A stretch of DNA of 64,000 nucleotides from Bacillus sp. SKDU12 (GTDB lineage: Bacteria; Bacillota; Bacilli; Bacillales; Bacillaceae). Shown piece after piece: positions 16,152 to 27,228 of the stretch; the stretch's first letter is position 1; the number at the start of each line of letters is the position of its first letter. The notes beneath the pieces are model-generated. The model saw nothing but the letters and a program-made list of their open reading frames with translations, was not told the origin of the DNA and made no database searches. A program made the translations under genes and the position numbers. The stretch spans positions 62,001 to 126,000 of the forward strand of contig NZ_MSRC01000016.1 of NCBI RefSeq assembly GCF_010093085.1, read 5' to 3'.

Positions 16152-16881
16152 ACAAAAACTCTTTGATATCGTAAATGCGCCCGTTTTCCGCGCCTGTTTC
16201 TAATAAAGAAAGCAGCGAGCCGGCAATAAAGGACGGACTGCGAAGGCTTCCTGTTTCATTTAATTCCCGGAATCGTTCGATGTCGTGGAAATCTTTTTTT
16301 GATGATGAACGGATGACGGATTGCATCTCTGTGTCCATCACCCCCGGTGAGAAAGAAATCATGTTCACCGGCCGTTCCTCATCCTCCTGTTCAAATCCAA
16401 ATGTCCTCGTAAACATGTCGAGCCCGGCTTTTGAGCTGCAATATGCACTCCATCCCTTATATGGATTTTTAGCGGCGCCTGATGTAATGTTGACAACCGT
16501 CTTTTTGCCGCTGTATAAAGCAAACCGTTTTGTAAACAGCTGACTCAAAAGCACGGGCGCAGTCAGATTCAGCTGATAATGGCGCTGAAGCTCGTCAAGC
16601 GACGCTTCACCAGCGCGTTTAATTGGTGTTACCATTCCGGCGTTATTTATCAAGGTGATACCCGAATAACGATCTGGACTGATGGATGAAAGCAATGTGT
16701 CAAACTGCTGTTCAGCTTCTTCGAGATTGATGAGATCTATTTGGTGCTGCGTAAGCTTTTCATGACGGACATCTGACTTCGTTCTGGATAAGGCATGAAC
16801 TTCATGGCCCTTCTCTAAAGCCTGTAAAGCAATGGCTTCCCCCAGCCCTTTTGACGCTCCGGTAATGATATAAAGTTCCAT
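16150..16881 (-). CDS. yueD: Short-chain dehydrogenase YueD (benzil reductase family)
   Basis: A 243-residue NADPH-dependent short-chain dehydrogenase. It has the cofactor motif TGASKGLGEAIA (residues 7-18), NNAGM near 88, and the catalytic S-Y-K: serine in NITSGAAK and Y-x-x-x-K in YCSSK near 150-157. Relatives in B. cereus and B. subtilis reduce benzil to (S)-benzoin in vitro; the physiological substrate is unknown. The ATG at 16881 follows AAGGAGGGGGG and gives the usual length. It lies downstream of the yueC gene on the same strand, about 70 bases apart. Confidence 0.9.
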   Translation of the reverse strand: MELYIITGASKGLGEAIALQALEKGHEVHALSRTKSDVRHEKLTQHQIDLINLEEAEQQFDTLLSSISPDRYSGITLINNAGMVTPIKRAGEASLDELQRHYQLNLTAPVLLSQLFTKRFALYSGKKTVVNITSGAAKNPYKGWSAYCSSKAGLDMFTRTFGFEQEDEERPVNMISFSPGVMDTEMQSVIRSSSKKDFHDIERFRELNETGSLRSPSFIAGSLLSLLETGAENGRIYDIKEFL

Positions 16882-16949
16882 TTGGAACCCCCCTCCTTCC
16901 ATTCCTATTGTACGTACCGCTTTTACTCAACACAAGCAAAGCACAGGGT

Positions 16950-17456
16950 TTATACCTTCTTGTTTTCCTGAGCTGTCACTTTTGGGATGAGGAAGACAAT
17001 GCCTGCAAGTCCGAGCAAGATCAGCACGACATAGATAATCGGAAGCAGCAGGGAAGAGGTGTTTTGCTTTTCTTTTGTTTCCGTGGATGACGTCTTTGTG
17101 ATCGGTTTTTCAGCAAACGTAATCCCTAGCTGCTTCGACTGGGCTGCAATCGTGTTGGATTCCTCGGCATTTGTTGATGTAAACAAATCTTTTATCAGCT
17201 CGGCGTCCTTGTCTTCAGGCTTATCAAAGGTGATATCCTTCTGTTCCTCAGGCAATTTTGTTTTCTCGTCATAGTAGGTATCTTCATGCAAATAATTCGT
17301 ATCGATTTCGATGTCCTTTTTCTCATATTGGTTTGGTGCGACATCTGTGTTTTCTCCCGTTTCGGCAGCTGCGGCATAGGGAATGAAAAGGGAAAAGGAG
17401 AGCATACAAATCATGATCCCCTTTTCCATGGTGCGATTACGCTTCATACGTTTCAT
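16950..17456 (-). CDS. yueC: Type VII secretion protein YueC (EssA-like)
   Basis: A 168-residue protein with an N-terminal hydrophobic segment ([18 protein letters not shown]) that could be a signal or membrane anchor, a charged soluble middle, and one C-terminal membrane helix ([19 protein letters not shown]). This architecture and the position at the end of the yuk/yue operon fit EssA of the Firmicute type VII secretion system. The ATG at 17456 overlaps the yueB 3' end by 20 bases, so translation may be coupled; starts at 17447 or 17429 are possible. Required for YukE secretion in B. subtilis by published work as I recall it. Confidence 0.85.
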   Translation of the reverse strand: MKRMKRNRTMEKGIMICMLSFSLFIPYAAAAETGENTDVAPNQYEKKDIEIDTNYLHEDTYYDEKTKLPEEQKDITFDKPEDKDAELIKDLFTSTNAEESNTIAAQSKQLGITFAEKPITKTSSTETKEKQNTSSLLLPIIYVVLILLGLAGIVFLIPKVTAQENKKV

Positions 17457-20400
17457 CGCTTTCTGCTGTTTTTTCTGCCATCAGCCGGATAATTAGCGGC
17501 AAGGCCGCGGTAATCACCGTAATAATCAGCAGCACCGTTATTCCCATTGTAAACAAGTGCCCTGTACCATACTGGATATCGATATATACTTTCGAAACCG
17601 GATTTTCAAATGTAAAGTTCGGCATAATCAAATCAATAAGCGGTGCGATGTAGAATAAAATCATTGCTGCTGAAGCAACCCATCCGGGGATCGACCCGAA
17701 TCTAAATGCCGCCCTGATGACAGCAGAGCTTGCGACGAGCAATAGAATGGTAAATACCGACCACTTAATCGTCTGATCGTCCGGCAATGAATAAATATTC
17801 AAACCGAACAAGCTGATCATGAGCCCGACAAGGATATTCAAAATTCCGAATAACGCTCCTTTGACGAGAAGCGGCGCGTTTTGGTAATACGAGCTGAAAT
17901 AACCGATTAACAGACTGCTGATCAATATGATGACTAGGATAACAACCGGCGGCACCGTCTGCGTTTTTTCTTCCGGCACCTCTCCGCTGATTTTAAGCGG
18001 ATTCGCCAAGTAATCATATACATAGCCATTGTTTTGCCCGTCTACTAATGTATTTCCCAGTATGCCGTAAACATCACTGCGGATAAGCTTTGTCGAGGCG
18101 ACATTTTTCCCCCAGTTGTTATTTAAGGTGTCCGCTTTTGTCTGAACATCGTTGACACTTTGCTGCATATTGGTTGTGTAGTCAATAATGCCTGACTGGC
18201 GATCAGATAATGAACCCATCATGTCTGACATTTGCAGCACTTCCTGACCGACCGTATCTTGGACACTCAGTGCCATTGTGCCGGACAGCCCGTCATTACT
18301 GAACGTCGAAGCTTCCTGCGTTGCGCCCGTTACGAGCTGTTCTGATGCTTTTGCGGCACTTTCAGAGATTTTGGTCAGCTCGTCAAGAACACCCGCTTGA
18401 GAGTCACGGATGAAGCCGCTGTAGTCTTCCGTGAATTTAGTCATGCCGTCAATGAAACTGTCAATGTCTTCATCGGTTTGCATCGTGTTGTTTTTGAGGT
18501 CTTCCCAGCTGGCTGATTCTTCAGGTGTGAGAGCCAAAAGTGAATTGACCTTGCCTTGCTGGCCGTTAATGACATTCATTTTTGAAGTGGTGTCGATTGT
18601 TCCTGATAATATTGAATCGTATACAGATAGATATTTATAATATCTCATTAAAGCAGAGATTCTTTCTGTATTGATGTCTCCAGAGAATTGAAGCTGATCT
18701 TTATTTTCCAGCTCGCGAATCGTGTTGTAAATCCCTTCGAACTCTCTCTCCCGTTTCGCTGTAAGCCTTGCTAGTTTCCCTTCAAGCTTTTTCACTTTGC
18801 CATTCAAGTCATCAATTTCATCATTAAGGCCGTCCATTTGTTCTTTTAGTTCTTTTAATTTCTTGTCCAGCTCTTCATTATGGGCCGTTTCTTTTTCTTT
18901 GAGTTCTTCTTCAATTTTCTTGATTCGCTCAGACGTTTTGCTGAGCTGTTCTTTTGCTTTTGCAATATCAGAAACATCGTCGTTTCCTGTTTGATCTTCA
19001 GGCTGAGTCGTGCCGTCGCCGCCTTCAGTATCTCCTGTTTCGTTTTCATTTTCCAGCTGGATCAGTTGGAGGGCTGAGTCAGATGAATCAGTCTGTTCGG
19101 CAGATGTATCCGATTCGGTTTGTCCGCTGTCTGACTCGCCATTAGATGCATCGCCATTCTGCTCCTGATCTTGATCCTGAGTATCGCCGTCCGTTTGTCC
19201 GTCATTACCGGTATCACTGTTGCTGTCATCGTTTCCTGTGTTCCCCTGTGTATCCTCGGGATTTGTGCTGTTTCCGTCATCAGGTTTTTCCGGGTTGTCA
19301 GTAGAAGGCTCGTCTGTTCCCGGGTCCTCTGGCTTTGGCTCCTCTTTTTCAGGCTCCTTCAGATTGTCTGAAATGTCCTGAATGTCAGCGGCGATGCTTT
19401 TCAGTTCTTCACGCTGTTTTTCAAGATCGATTTTCAGTTCTTCAGGATTTTCTTCTTTCGGATCTTTATCTTGATTTTGATCATCGTTGTCAGAGCTATC
19501 GTCTTCCATTGGGTCGTCCCCTTTGTCAACAGTTAGCGCCGGACGCGTCAAGACAAGCTGTTCATATATCTGTTCTAATGCAGCCTGTCTTGAAGCGGCC
19601 TGATATTGATCAATTAAATCGCTTTGGATCTTCGCCATGCCGAGTTCCTGCTGAGGCACCTGGCCTTCCCTGAGTTGCTGGGCGGCTGCAAGAACTGTGC
19701 TCGTTTGCCCAAGCTGTGTCTTCACTTGACTGATACCTGTTGCCAGTCCGCTCATTCGTTCGCTGAACTGATTTGCTTTTTGCTGGGCTTGAATGGCATC
19801 CAGACCCGTCTGGATTTGCTGCTGAGTTGAATCTTGGGCTGCCATAAGCAGTTTTTTCTGGTTTTCTTGATATTCTTTGTATCTTTCAACTGTATCAACG
19901 AATTCTTTCAGCGTGTTTTTCGCTTCATCCGCTGTTGAAGCTTTTTCTTTAGTTGTGCCCTGCGCTTCATTCATTGATTTTTTCAGCTCATCAATTAAGT
20001 TTTTTTGCTGGTTGATTTCACCTGCTAAATCATTAGAGCTTGGTTTATAAAAGTTGTACATGACATTCTGGAATTCAGATTCCTTATTGACGATTTTGTC
20101 AAATTCTCCTCTGATATTGTCCACTTTTTGCGACACAAAATTCCAGTATAAGGCCGACATTTTTTTGTTCATTTTCTTTTGGGCATCCTCAAGCTCACGC
20201 TGCACTTTTTCTTTGTTAACCGCATTCAGGTTATCTTGAATGCTGAATTCGAGCGTCGCTTTTTGAGGATGATCTTTATCATAGCTTAAAATGTTTTTTG
20301 AGAAATCTGAAGGAATGTAGACGACCGCATCGTATTTCTTTGAGGCGAGACCAGTCTCGGCCGCGCTTCGGTTTACAATCGTCCATGAATAATCGGGACG

Positions 20401-20637
20401 TTCACCCAGAGCGGCTGCTACTTCCTTACCGAACTGGGCAGATTTGTCCTCTTCCTCAGACTTTATCTCATCACTCAATACACCTGTATCTTCATTCACT
20501 ACCGCGATTTGCCGCGTGGAATTGACTGCTTTCTTCATCGGATCATCTCCGATAAAGCGGAAAAACAACACCGGCAGCAGCAAAATAATGATGATGGCGG
20601 ATATTAGCTTGATCAAGTTTTTACGTTGTTCTGTCAT
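17437..20637 (-). CDS. yueB: Type VII secretion membrane protein and SPP1 receptor YueB (EsaA-like)
   Basis: A 1,066-residue protein with one N-terminal membrane helix (about 10-28), a very large extracellular part and about five C-terminal helices (about 905-1055). The extracellular part contains coiled-coil heptads (about 210-300 and 560-640) and an acidic low-complexity stretch near 360-550 rich in D, E, N, S, T and Q. It is the irreversible receptor of phage SPP1 and a component of the type VII secretion apparatus, homologous to EsaA. About ten residues shorter than the 168 version as I recall it, probably through the low-complexity part. Its ATG overlaps the yukBA stop (ATGA). Confidence 0.93.
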   Translation of the reverse strand: MTEQRKNLIKLISAIIIILLLPVLFFRFIGDDPMKKAVNSTRQIAVVNEDTGVLSDEIKSEEEDKSAQFGKEVAAALGERPDYSWTIVNRSAAETGLASKKYDAVVYIPSDFSKNILSYDKDHPQKATLEFSIQDNLNAVNKEKVQRELEDAQKKMNKKMSALYWNFVSQKVDNIRGEFDKIVNKESEFQNVMYNFYKPSSNDLAGEINQQKNLIDELKKSMNEAQGTTKEKASTADEAKNTLKEFVDTVERYKEYQENQKKLLMAAQDSTQQQIQTGLDAIQAQQKANQFSERMSGLATGISQVKTQLGQTSTVLAAAQQLREGQVPQQELGMAKIQSDLIDQYQAASRQAALEQIYEQLVLTRPALTVDKGDDPMEDDSSDNDDQNQDKDPKEENPEELKIDLEKQREELKSIAADIQDISDNLKEPEKEEPKPEDPGTDEPSTDNPEKPDDGNSTNPEDTQGNTGNDDSNSDTGNDGQTDGDTQDQDQEQNGDASNGESDSGQTESDTSAEQTDSSDSALQLIQLENENETGDTEGGDGTTQPEDQTGNDDVSDIAKAKEQLSKTSERIKKIEEELKEKETAHNEELDKKLKELKEQMDGLNDEIDDLNGKVKKLEGKLARLTAKREREFEGIYNTIRELENKDQLQFSGDINTERISALMRYYKYLSVYDSILSGTIDTTSKMNVINGQQGKVNSLLALTPEESASWEDLKNNTMQTDEDIDSFIDGMTKFTEDYSGFIRDSQAGVLDELTKISESAAKASEQLVTGATQEASTFSNDGLSGTMALSVQDTVGQEVLQMSDMMGSLSDRQSGIIDYTTNMQQSVNDVQTKADTLNNNWGKNVASTKLIRSDVYGILGNTLVDGQNNGYVYDYLANPLKISGEVPEEKTQTVPPVVILVIILISSLLIGYFSSYYQNAPLLVKGALFGILNILVGLMISLFGLNIYSLPDDQTIKWSVFTILLLVASSAVIRAAFRFGSIPGWVASAAMILFYIAPLIDLIMPNFTFENPVSKVYIDIQYGTGHLFTMGITVLLIITVITAALPLIIRLMAEKTAESDETYEA

Positions 20638-23600
20638 CTAGCACTCTCCCTTTCAGCAGAACATAAAGGAATTTGAACTTTTTGCTCCTTCCCGTTTTCC
20701 ACAACATATCCGAAGCCCGGCTGAATCTCAGGCTCCTGTCTTTGGTACGGGAGAGGAATGACATTTTGTTCAGATTTTTTCATCAACAGAATAGCGTGGC
20801 GAATTTGCTTCATCTCTGTCGTCAAGGAATCATAGCCTTTTGAGAATTCACTGTGATTTCCGCCCGGGATAAAGCTGAAGCCAAGATGTGCATAAGATTT
20901 CATGAAGTTTGCCAGACGGTCTTGTATTCTCGTATCAATCGTCTGCTGGAATCTCGTGATCCCGTCAATCATCAGCACTACTTGAGAGAATCGCAGATTG
21001 TGCGCATCTCCCTGGCGGACTGCTTCTACATACATGGCTTCTCTCGTTTTGAAGATGTCTTCTGCTGCTTCAACCCATTGTTCAATATCTTCTTTCGTTT
21101 CCAAATATGCAATATCCGATTCCTTCGCATATTGGGATAATCCGCGGTCAATCGAGTCAAACAGGCCGATCATTTCGGTTTCATCATCAATCAGATGTTC
21201 AAGCATGACCTTTAAAACGTTCGTTTTCCCGCGCTGCGTCTGACCTAAAATCAAACAGTGCTTATGCTTGCCTAAATCAAAATAGACTGGGCTGACTGTT
21301 TCTTCATGAAGCCCGATCGGTACAGATAGAGGCTTGCGTTCCAGTTTGAAGCGGAGAGAAAATTCTCTCGTCGACAGGCTCTCAGGCAGCATCGGAATCG
21401 GTGCCGGCTGCTCGAAGGAAGCAAAGCGCTCCTGAAGATGCTGAACGTCTGATTTCAATCCGTTGAACATGCTGATATCATCGTCTGCGTCAACAGGCAG
21501 GAACATTTGCGCAAAATAAAGCTCTTCCTTTTGAATGATGACACGTCCCGGAATCGGTTCAAGATTGAACTTTGGCCGTCCGTAAATGGAATATCCCTCA
21601 GATTGATCCATGAGATAATGGACAACCTTTGTTTTTAGGTTATTTAACAATGACTGGCGGACAGCATTAACACGCGTTGCTGTCAGCATGAAGTAGATGC
21701 CCAGGCTTTGTCCGTCTCTGGAAAGCTGGACAAACTCCGATTCGAGCTCATGCATTTCATCTTTGACGATGTCAAAGTTATCAATGGTGATAAAAATAAA
21801 CGGAAGCTCTTCTTCACTCAGCGCATTGTACATTTTGATGTGGCTGATTTCTTTTTCCCTGAACAAACGTTTACGGCGGTCAATTTCTTCCTTGATTCGT
21901 ATCATGAACTTTTCAATTTTTCTTGATTGGTCCATCAGGAAGTAATCCGCGGTGTGCGGGAGCTTCGCTAATGGCAGCAGCGTTCCGTTCCCGAAATCAA
22001 AGATATAAATATGAAGCTCTTCAGGTGTGTACACGTCCGCAAAGCTCATCAGGAGCGTTGCGGCTGCAATTGATTTCCCGTAGCCCGAAGAACCGAATAT
22101 GCCGATATTGCCATCTTCCATCATCTTATAAGCAATCGGCGCCTGTCTTTGCAGGTCTGGTTCGTCGACATACGCGAAGTGAAAATGGTCTTTTTCATCA
22201 GATGGGAAGAGCGTGCGCGGGATACGTTCCGCAAGCGGCGGCAGCCAAGGGCTTGGCAGCTTCTCAATTCCCATTTCATCTTGGATGCGTTCAATTTCGT
22301 CAACTATGACTTCAATTTCTGTTTGAACGTCTTTTTTCGCGATATCTTCGGTATCCACTTCTGAAAGCGGAATCAGGCCCGTATCCATGACGATCGCGAT
22401 TTCGTCCTCTGTTCCGTAGACTTCCTCTAAGTAAGGGGCACCGCTCCAAGCAGACTGAAACAGCTCATACACTTCATTGTTGCCGACCTGCAAATAACCG
22501 CGTCCTGTCACAGTAATATTTGCAGCATCGCTGTTTTTCAAAATTTCTTTACTATCGGTCGCATCCTGCACCTTCAGCGCTACTTTAAAGCGCGAGTTAC
22601 TCCAAATCTGGTCGTCAATGATGCCGCCCGGCTTCTGTGTCGCCAAAATCAAATGAACGCCGAGGCTTCGCCCGATACGCGCGGCACTGACAAGCTCCCT
22701 GATAAAATCAGGCTCCTCGCTCTTCAGCTCGGCGAACTCATCGGAAATCAAGAACAAGTGAGGCATCGCAACTTCTGCTTTTCCCTGCTTGAACAGCTTC
22801 GTATAGTCATTGATGTGATTGACTTGATACTCGTCAAACAGCCGCTGCCTTTTTTTCAGCTCACTTTTAATGGAAGCAAGCGCACGCATACTGAAGTTTT
22901 TGCTGCCTTCAATATTTGTGATCGTGCCGAGCAGGTGAGGAATATTGCGAAACGGTTGCGCCATTCCTCCGCCCTTGTAATCAATTAATAAGAAAGCTGC
23001 TTCATGCGGATGAAAATGCACTGCAAGTGACAAAATGTAGGTTTGGAGAAATTCACTTTTCCCAGATCCTGTTGTCCCGGCAAGCAATCCGTGCGGGCCA
23101 TGTGCTTTTTCGTGAAGGTTCAGATACACAATGTCATCTTTTCCTTTATAACCGATCGGCACTGACAGCGACTTCGACGATTCACTCGTCAGCCATCTTT
23201 GTTGTATGCCGATTTCCTTGACTTCTTTCGCATGGAAAAGTTCCAGGAACGAGACCGTTTCCGGAATGGAATTTGTAATGCCGACCTGATGGTTCAGCGT
23301 ACGCAGCGTACGTGAGAACCGTTCGTTATCCCCGCGCTGATGATGATCGAGTCGGAACGGAATTCGTACCGCTTTTTTCTTTTGGATTAAGATGTCCCCT
23401 TCATGCTCATTGATGTAGCGAACAAGAGTCGTAATGTTTTCCGATAAGCTTTCCTTTGTTTCGGCAGCCACGATTGTAGAAATGCCCAGATGCTCATGCT
23501 GCCCTTCTAAATATTCGAGAATGACGTGCTCTGAGATCAGCTGCTGATTTGTGATGACAAATATAAAATGCGGTTTGAACTGCAGCTTTTCTTTGTCATC

Positions 23601-25121
23601 TTCGAGATCGCGCTCTCTGATCAATTCGTAAAGGGAAGACAGGAGCTGATCTCTGGTTTGTTCATTGTAAATAAAACCTTTCGCATAAATATGGGGCATT
23701 TGAAATTGCGGCAGCCACTTCATCCACTCCCAGTCTTTATACTCTTCTTCATGAAAAATGAAAACGAAACGAAGATCGTGATAGCTGTTAAAAAACGATA
23801 ATTGTCCGATCAGCTGGTGAATCTCATTTTTCACAATTTGCGATTTACCGACAAGCCCCATTGGACCTTCTGCCAAATCGACTGTAACCGGGGCGTTGCG
23901 AATGTCTTTATAGACACGCTGGATATGCTGCGATTTCTCCATGAGATCGTCGATATCACGATTGGCCATGTCTCCGCCGCTCATATTAATCTCATAGCTC
24001 GAAGGGACAGTTCCCGTCCCGAGACGAAGCTGAAGATAATCCTTGCTTTCCAGTGATTTTTCCCAGATCCGGTCACTGATTTCACTCGTTAAATATTTCA
24101 TTTGTTCAAACGAAGGAAAATGAAATTCAAGAACCTGCTTTTGTTTTTCAGCGAGCGCTTGAAGCTCTTTGCGTTTGTTGTCTAAGTAAAGCTTATATAC
24201 GCGCTCCCGTTTTTCCTCGCGTTTTTTCCGCTGGTTTTTATCGCGGAAATATTGCACCGTCGAGGTAATAAGGGTCATCATAAACATCGCTAGTGAAACG
24301 AGTATAAATATGCCGCGCGGCTGGATCATGGCAACAACGCCCATCACGATCAGCATTACAAGCGGCGGCAAAATGACGAGCCACAGCCCTCTATTGGTTT
24401 GATCGCTTTCCTGAGAGGGAAAACTGAAGGAAACGCGGTCATCTGGCAAATCGTACACCATTCGCGGCGTTCTTCTGTATTGCGGGTATTTTTTCTGCAT
24501 CTCTGTGCTCGGTTTGACCGTTTCTGTTAATGCTGTATCAAACGGGGCAAAATGTTCAATTTCTAAAAGGTCTTGTTCCGTCACTTTCATTTGCATGAAG
24601 TTCCAGAAGATTTCATCCCCCGGCTGGAGTCTTGTATTGCCAATGATCTTCTCTCCGTTTAAGAAGACCGTTTCGTCTTCAGGACGAACCGACCAGCTTT
24701 CGCCGATACGAAACAAAGAAAACGTGCTTTCTTCTGTAAAAACAAAATGTTGCGGATTCAAATAAATATCTGCATTCTTCTTTTCTGAGGAGCAAATGAT
24801 TTCATCCCGATTTCCTGTAAAAAAAACGGATTTCTCAGCTTCACTGCCCATCAACGCCAAGCGTATCTCCTGCTGATCCGTTTGCAGGGAAAATGATGTA
24901 TTCGGTTCGATCGTGCCGAGACAATCATTTCCCAGGAAAACTTCGTATGGATCGCCGGATTCCTTTCTTTGAAGAGAAATCACTCCGCTTTCAAACGGAA
25001 TCGTCCCGATCGTGACGGAATCCTTCACATCAGGCCCTATGGTCACCGGATGGGACGATGGGAGGTTAGACAAATTCAGTTTTTGTGCGTTATTTTGGTA
25101 AAAAACCCATAATAGACTCAA
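20634..25121 (-). CDS. yukBA: Type VII secretion FtsK/SpoIIIE ATPase YukBA (EssC)
   Basis: A 1,495-residue motor ATPase that powers export of WXG100 substrates. The N-terminal 200 residues are of FHA-like type, two membrane helices lie near 230-275, and three FtsK/SpoIIIE-type ATPase domains follow, with P-loops GTTGSGKSE (about 670), GSSGYGKS (about 1000) and GQTQRGKT (about 1290). The last is degenerate, as usual for EssC domain 3. In 168 it was first annotated as two genes, yukA and yukB; here it is one uninterrupted frame. TTG start at 25121, eight bases after AGGAGG. The stop overlaps the yueB start. Confidence 0.95.
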   Translation of the reverse strand: MSLLWVFYQNNAQKLNLSNLPSSHPVTIGPDVKDSVTIGTIPFESGVISLQRKESGDPYEVFLGNDCLGTIEPNTSFSLQTDQQEIRLALMGSEAEKSVFFTGNRDEIICSSEKKNADIYLNPQHFVFTEESTFSLFRIGESWSVRPEDETVFLNGEKIIGNTRLQPGDEIFWNFMQMKVTEQDLLEIEHFAPFDTALTETVKPSTEMQKKYPQYRRTPRMVYDLPDDRVSFSFPSQESDQTNRGLWLVILPPLVMLIVMGVVAMIQPRGIFILVSLAMFMMTLITSTVQYFRDKNQRKKREEKRERVYKLYLDNKRKELQALAEKQKQVLEFHFPSFEQMKYLTSEISDRIWEKSLESKDYLQLRLGTGTVPSSYEINMSGGDMANRDIDDLMEKSQHIQRVYKDIRNAPVTVDLAEGPMGLVGKSQIVKNEIHQLIGQLSFFNSYHDLRFVFIFHEEEYKDWEWMKWLPQFQMPHIYAKGFIYNEQTRDQLLSSLYELIRERDLEDDKEKLQFKPHFIFVITNQQLISEHVILEYLEGQHEHLGISTIVAAETKESLSENITTLVRYINEHEGDILIQKKKAVRIPFRLDHHQRGDNERFSRTLRTLNHQVGITNSIPETVSFLELFHAKEVKEIGIQQRWLTSESSKSLSVPIGYKGKDDIVYLNLHEKAHGPHGLLAGTTGSGKSEFLQTYILSLAVHFHPHEAAFLLIDYKGGGMAQPFRNIPHLLGTITNIEGSKNFSMRALASIKSELKKRQRLFDEYQVNHINDYTKLFKQGKAEVAMPHLFLISDEFAELKSEEPDFIRELVSAARIGRSLGVHLILATQKPGGIIDDQIWSNSRFKVALKVQDATDSKEILKNSDAANITVTGRGYLQVGNNEVYELFQSAWSGAPYLEEVYGTEDEIAIVMDTGLIPLSEVDTEDIAKKDVQTEIEVIVDEIERIQDEMGIEKLPSPWLPPLAERIPRTLFPSDEKDHFHFAYVDEPDLQRQAPIAYKMMEDGNIGIFGSSGYGKSIAAATLLMSFADVYTPEELHIYIFDFGNGTLLPLAKLPHTADYFLMDQSRKIEKFMIRIKEEIDRRKRLFREKEISHIKMYNALSEEELPFIFITIDNFDIVKDEMHELESEFVQLSRDGQSLGIYFMLTATRVNAVRQSLLNNLKTKVVHYLMDQSEGYSIYGRPKFNLEPIPGRVIIQKEELYFAQMFLPVDADDDISMFNGLKSDVQHLQERFASFEQPAPIPMLPESLSTREFSLRFKLERKPLSVPIGLHEETVSPVYFDLGKHKHCLILGQTQRGKTNVLKVMLEHLIDDETEMIGLFDSIDRGLSQYAKESDIAYLETKEDIEQWVEAAEDIFKTREAMYVEAVRQGDAHNLRFSQVVLMIDGITRFQQTIDTRIQDRLANFMKSYAHLGFSFIPGGNHSEFSKGYDSLTTEMKQIRHAILLMKKSEQNVIPLPYQRQEPEIQPGFGYVVENGKEQKVQIPLCSAERESAR

Positions 25122-25181
25122 ATGGCAAACCTCCTAACGGCCGAACGGGGGCATGCGATGACCTGTACTTCATTTCCCGTG

Positions 25182-26543
25182 TTATTTGTCATCTTTTTTC
25201 TCATCTTTCTTTTTTGTTTCTTTTTCTTTCTTCGCTTGTTCTTCTTTTTTTGCTTTTTCCTCGGCTGCGGCTTTTTCTTTTGCCGCTTTCTCTTCAGCTT
25301 GCTTTTTCTCTTCGTCAGTCTGTTCTTCAGCAGTTTGGCTGGTTGTATCAGCTTCTGACGTGTCAGACAACTCTTGTTCTTTTTGTTCTTTGATTTGTTT
25401 TCTTATTTGATCAAGCTCGCTCTGTATAGAGTCCAATTCTTTTTGTTTCTCATCATCTTTCATACTTTCATCTGCTAGTATCTCAGCCTTATATCTGATC
25501 AAACCCAACCCAATGTAGGGATTATATTCAAGCTTTCTTCCGATACTTATAGCTTCTTTATTCTCGCCTCTTCCTATATCTATCCAGTAAAGGAAGTGCT
25601 GTGGATCTGACTGCAGTGTAACCAAGTTATTTTCTACTTTTTTCTTTTCATCACTATTTATACTTTCAACCTCAACATAAGACGTCGCCAGCTGATACTG
25701 CACCGATTCGGGCAGGCTTTCCCCATCATACTTGGATAGTGTGCTGATGACCTCACTGTACTGCTTGTTTAGGAAAGCGCGATTGCTGTCCACTATCGCC
25801 TGGTGCTTAGGCTGCGCGAAAAATAAGGAGTACAACGAATAAATAAGAGCGGGTACAAGCAAAACAATCAGCCCGAGACCGATATATCGCTGGATGTTCC
25901 ACTTTTTTCTCGGGATATGTATAAATGTTTTCGCTTTGGCTTCGAGCTCATCGATATGGGTTTGAATCAGCTCAAGCAGGTCATCATAGGACGCCGCATC
26001 CAATATCGCCTTGGCCTCTGCAGAGAACGTCAGCGTTTCATTGAATTTCAGGTAGTCTTCAAACGCAAAAGCGCCGTCAATTGCCAAAGCCGCTGTTGCT
26101 TTCAGCTCGCCCCATACTCTTTCCTCATCATGCTCGTAGGGAGGAATGCTTTCTTTTACGCCATAATGGAGAAAATAAGGCGTCAGACCTTTGTCGAATA
26201 CAATGTTTTCAGGAGCGACAATTACATTCAGCCTCGACAAATTGTGCTGCTGTACAGCCTGAACAAGCTGATAAGCAAACTGCCATTTGCTTTTTTTATC
26301 TTTAGCTTTCATGAAGCGGAATGCTTTATAGGAGGGAGGAGGTTGGATTGTGATGATCACTTCATCATCCGTCACATCGATCTCTTTATGAAAAAATGGA
26401 TTTACATCTTTGATCACATTCGCTTCGAGACCGTCCAGAAGCTTTATTTTTTCCCGCTGAAAGGTAAATGTATAGCCGGCGTCTGTTTTCTCGGCAACGG
26501 CTTCTAATTGATTTTCTAGATATGATTTTTGTTTTCCTGACAT
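25182..26543 (-). CDS. yukC: Type VII secretion pseudokinase YukC (EssB)
   Basis: A 453-residue membrane protein. The cytoplasmic N-terminal part (about 1-210) has a kinase-like fold without catalytic residues; a single membrane helix lies near 220-240 (YIGLGLIVLLVPALIYSLYS); the C-terminal part is extracytoplasmic and ends in a long lysine/glutamate-rich tail (EEKAKKEEQAKKEKETKKKDEK). This is the EssB architecture. The ATG follows GAAAGGATCTGGTTGA. It lies 14 bases after yukD and 60 bases before yukBA. Confidence 0.93.
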   Translation of the reverse strand: MSGKQKSYLENQLEAVAEKTDAGYTFTFQREKIKLLDGLEANVIKDVNPFFHKEIDVTDDEVIITIQPPPSYKAFRFMKAKDKKSKWQFAYQLVQAVQQHNLSRLNVIVAPENIVFDKGLTPYFLHYGVKESIPPYEHDEERVWGELKATAALAIDGAFAFEDYLKFNETLTFSAEAKAILDAASYDDLLELIQTHIDELEAKAKTFIHIPRKKWNIQRYIGLGLIVLLVPALIYSLYSLFFAQPKHQAIVDSNRAFLNKQYSEVISTLSKYDGESLPESVQYQLATSYVEVESINSDEKKKVENNLVTLQSDPQHFLYWIDIGRGENKEAISIGRKLEYNPYIGLGLIRYKAEILADESMKDDEKQKELDSIQSELDQIRKQIKEQKEQELSDTSEADTTSQTAEEQTDEEKKQAEEKAAKEKAAAEEKAKKEEQAKKEKETKKKDEKKDDK

Positions 26544-26557
26544 TCAACCAGATCCTT

Positions 26558-26797
26558 TCATAATATTTCAAGCCGGTCTCCGTTTGTAATGCCGCAATCA
26601 GATAGCTTGCATTCTCCGGAAAACACCGTATCCTTATTAACTACTCTGATCCAGTGCCCTTCGCGCGGAGGTATTGTTACGCTTTGAGCCTGCCAAGCAA
26701 TATCAATTACTTTTTTCACCGGGTGGTAATCAGACAATCTGAGATCAAAGACACTTCCGTTATAATGTTTCAAATCTATTGTAATATCAATATACAT
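26558..26797 (-). CDS. yukD: Ubiquitin-like type VII secretion protein YukD (EsaB)
   Basis: A 79-residue ubiquitin-fold protein starting MYIDITIDLKHYNGSVFDLRL and ending TNGDRLEIL. Its structure in B. subtilis is ubiquitin-like but without a conjugation tail, which agrees with the absence of a C-terminal di-glycine here. It is an accessory component of the type VII system. The ATG at 26797 follows AAGGGTGAACC. A longer upstream frame runs into the yukE region and is not used. About 70 bases downstream of yukE. Confidence 0.93.
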   Translation of the reverse strand: MYIDITIDLKHYNGSVFDLRLSDYHPVKKVIDIAWQAQSVTIPPREGHWIRVVNKDTVFSGECKLSDCGITNGDRLEIL

Positions 26798-26867
26798 TTC
26801 AGGTTCACCCTTACATAGAAAAAGCGCCGTCTTCTTGTGAATCAGGCGCTCCTTCCCTTTCATACTG

Positions 26868-27161
26868 TTATCCGCGAATTTGATTTGCGATGTCTTGGTC
26901 AGTAGACTCAAGTGTATTTGCTGTTTGATCAAGCTGTTGATTCACATCTTGAAGCAAATCTGACATTTTGATAAATGAAGGTTTGAGCTGCTCGTATTGA
27001 TCTGCGAACGCTTCACTTGAAGCACCTTCCCACATGCTTTTCAAATCAGAAATCATTCGGTTTAAACGATCAACCTGATTTAACACTTCTTGGCTTTCAA
27101 TGCCGTATTGTTTCGCCATCGCTCTTAGCTCTTCGGGTGTGACACGAATTAATCCTGCCAT
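26868..27161 (-). CDS. yukE: WXG100 secreted substrate YukE (EsxA-like)
   Basis: A 97-residue helical hairpin protein, the main secreted substrate of the Yuk type VII system. The WXG motif is W44-E45-G46 in KSMWEGASS, in the turn between the two helices, and the protein has no signal peptide or cysteine. The ATG at 27161 follows AGGAGGTAATGAGGAAT. It is the first gene of the operon, behind the promoter at 27229-27258, which would account for its high expression relative to the machine genes. Expression is controlled by DegU in B. subtilis (known), so the degQ element of this window may act on it. Confidence 0.95.
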   Translation of the reverse strand: MAGLIRVTPEELRAMAKQYGIESQEVLNQVDRLNRMISDLKSMWEGASSEAFADQYEQLKPSFIKMSDLLQDVNQQLDQTANTLESTDQDIANQIRG

Positions 27162-27228
27162 ATTCCTCATTACCTCCTGTGCCATCAGCCTAAATATGGG
27201 CTAATTCACTTATTTTTAGAACGTCATT

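Noticed and set aside
19000-19500. Open frames across the low-complexity part of yueB
   Set aside because: They arise from the repetitive acidic coding sequence of YueB, and several overlap in different frames.
25186-25410. Serine/phenylalanine-rich plus-strand frames at the yukC 3' end
   Set aside because: They are the complement of the lysine/glutamate-rich tail of YukC.
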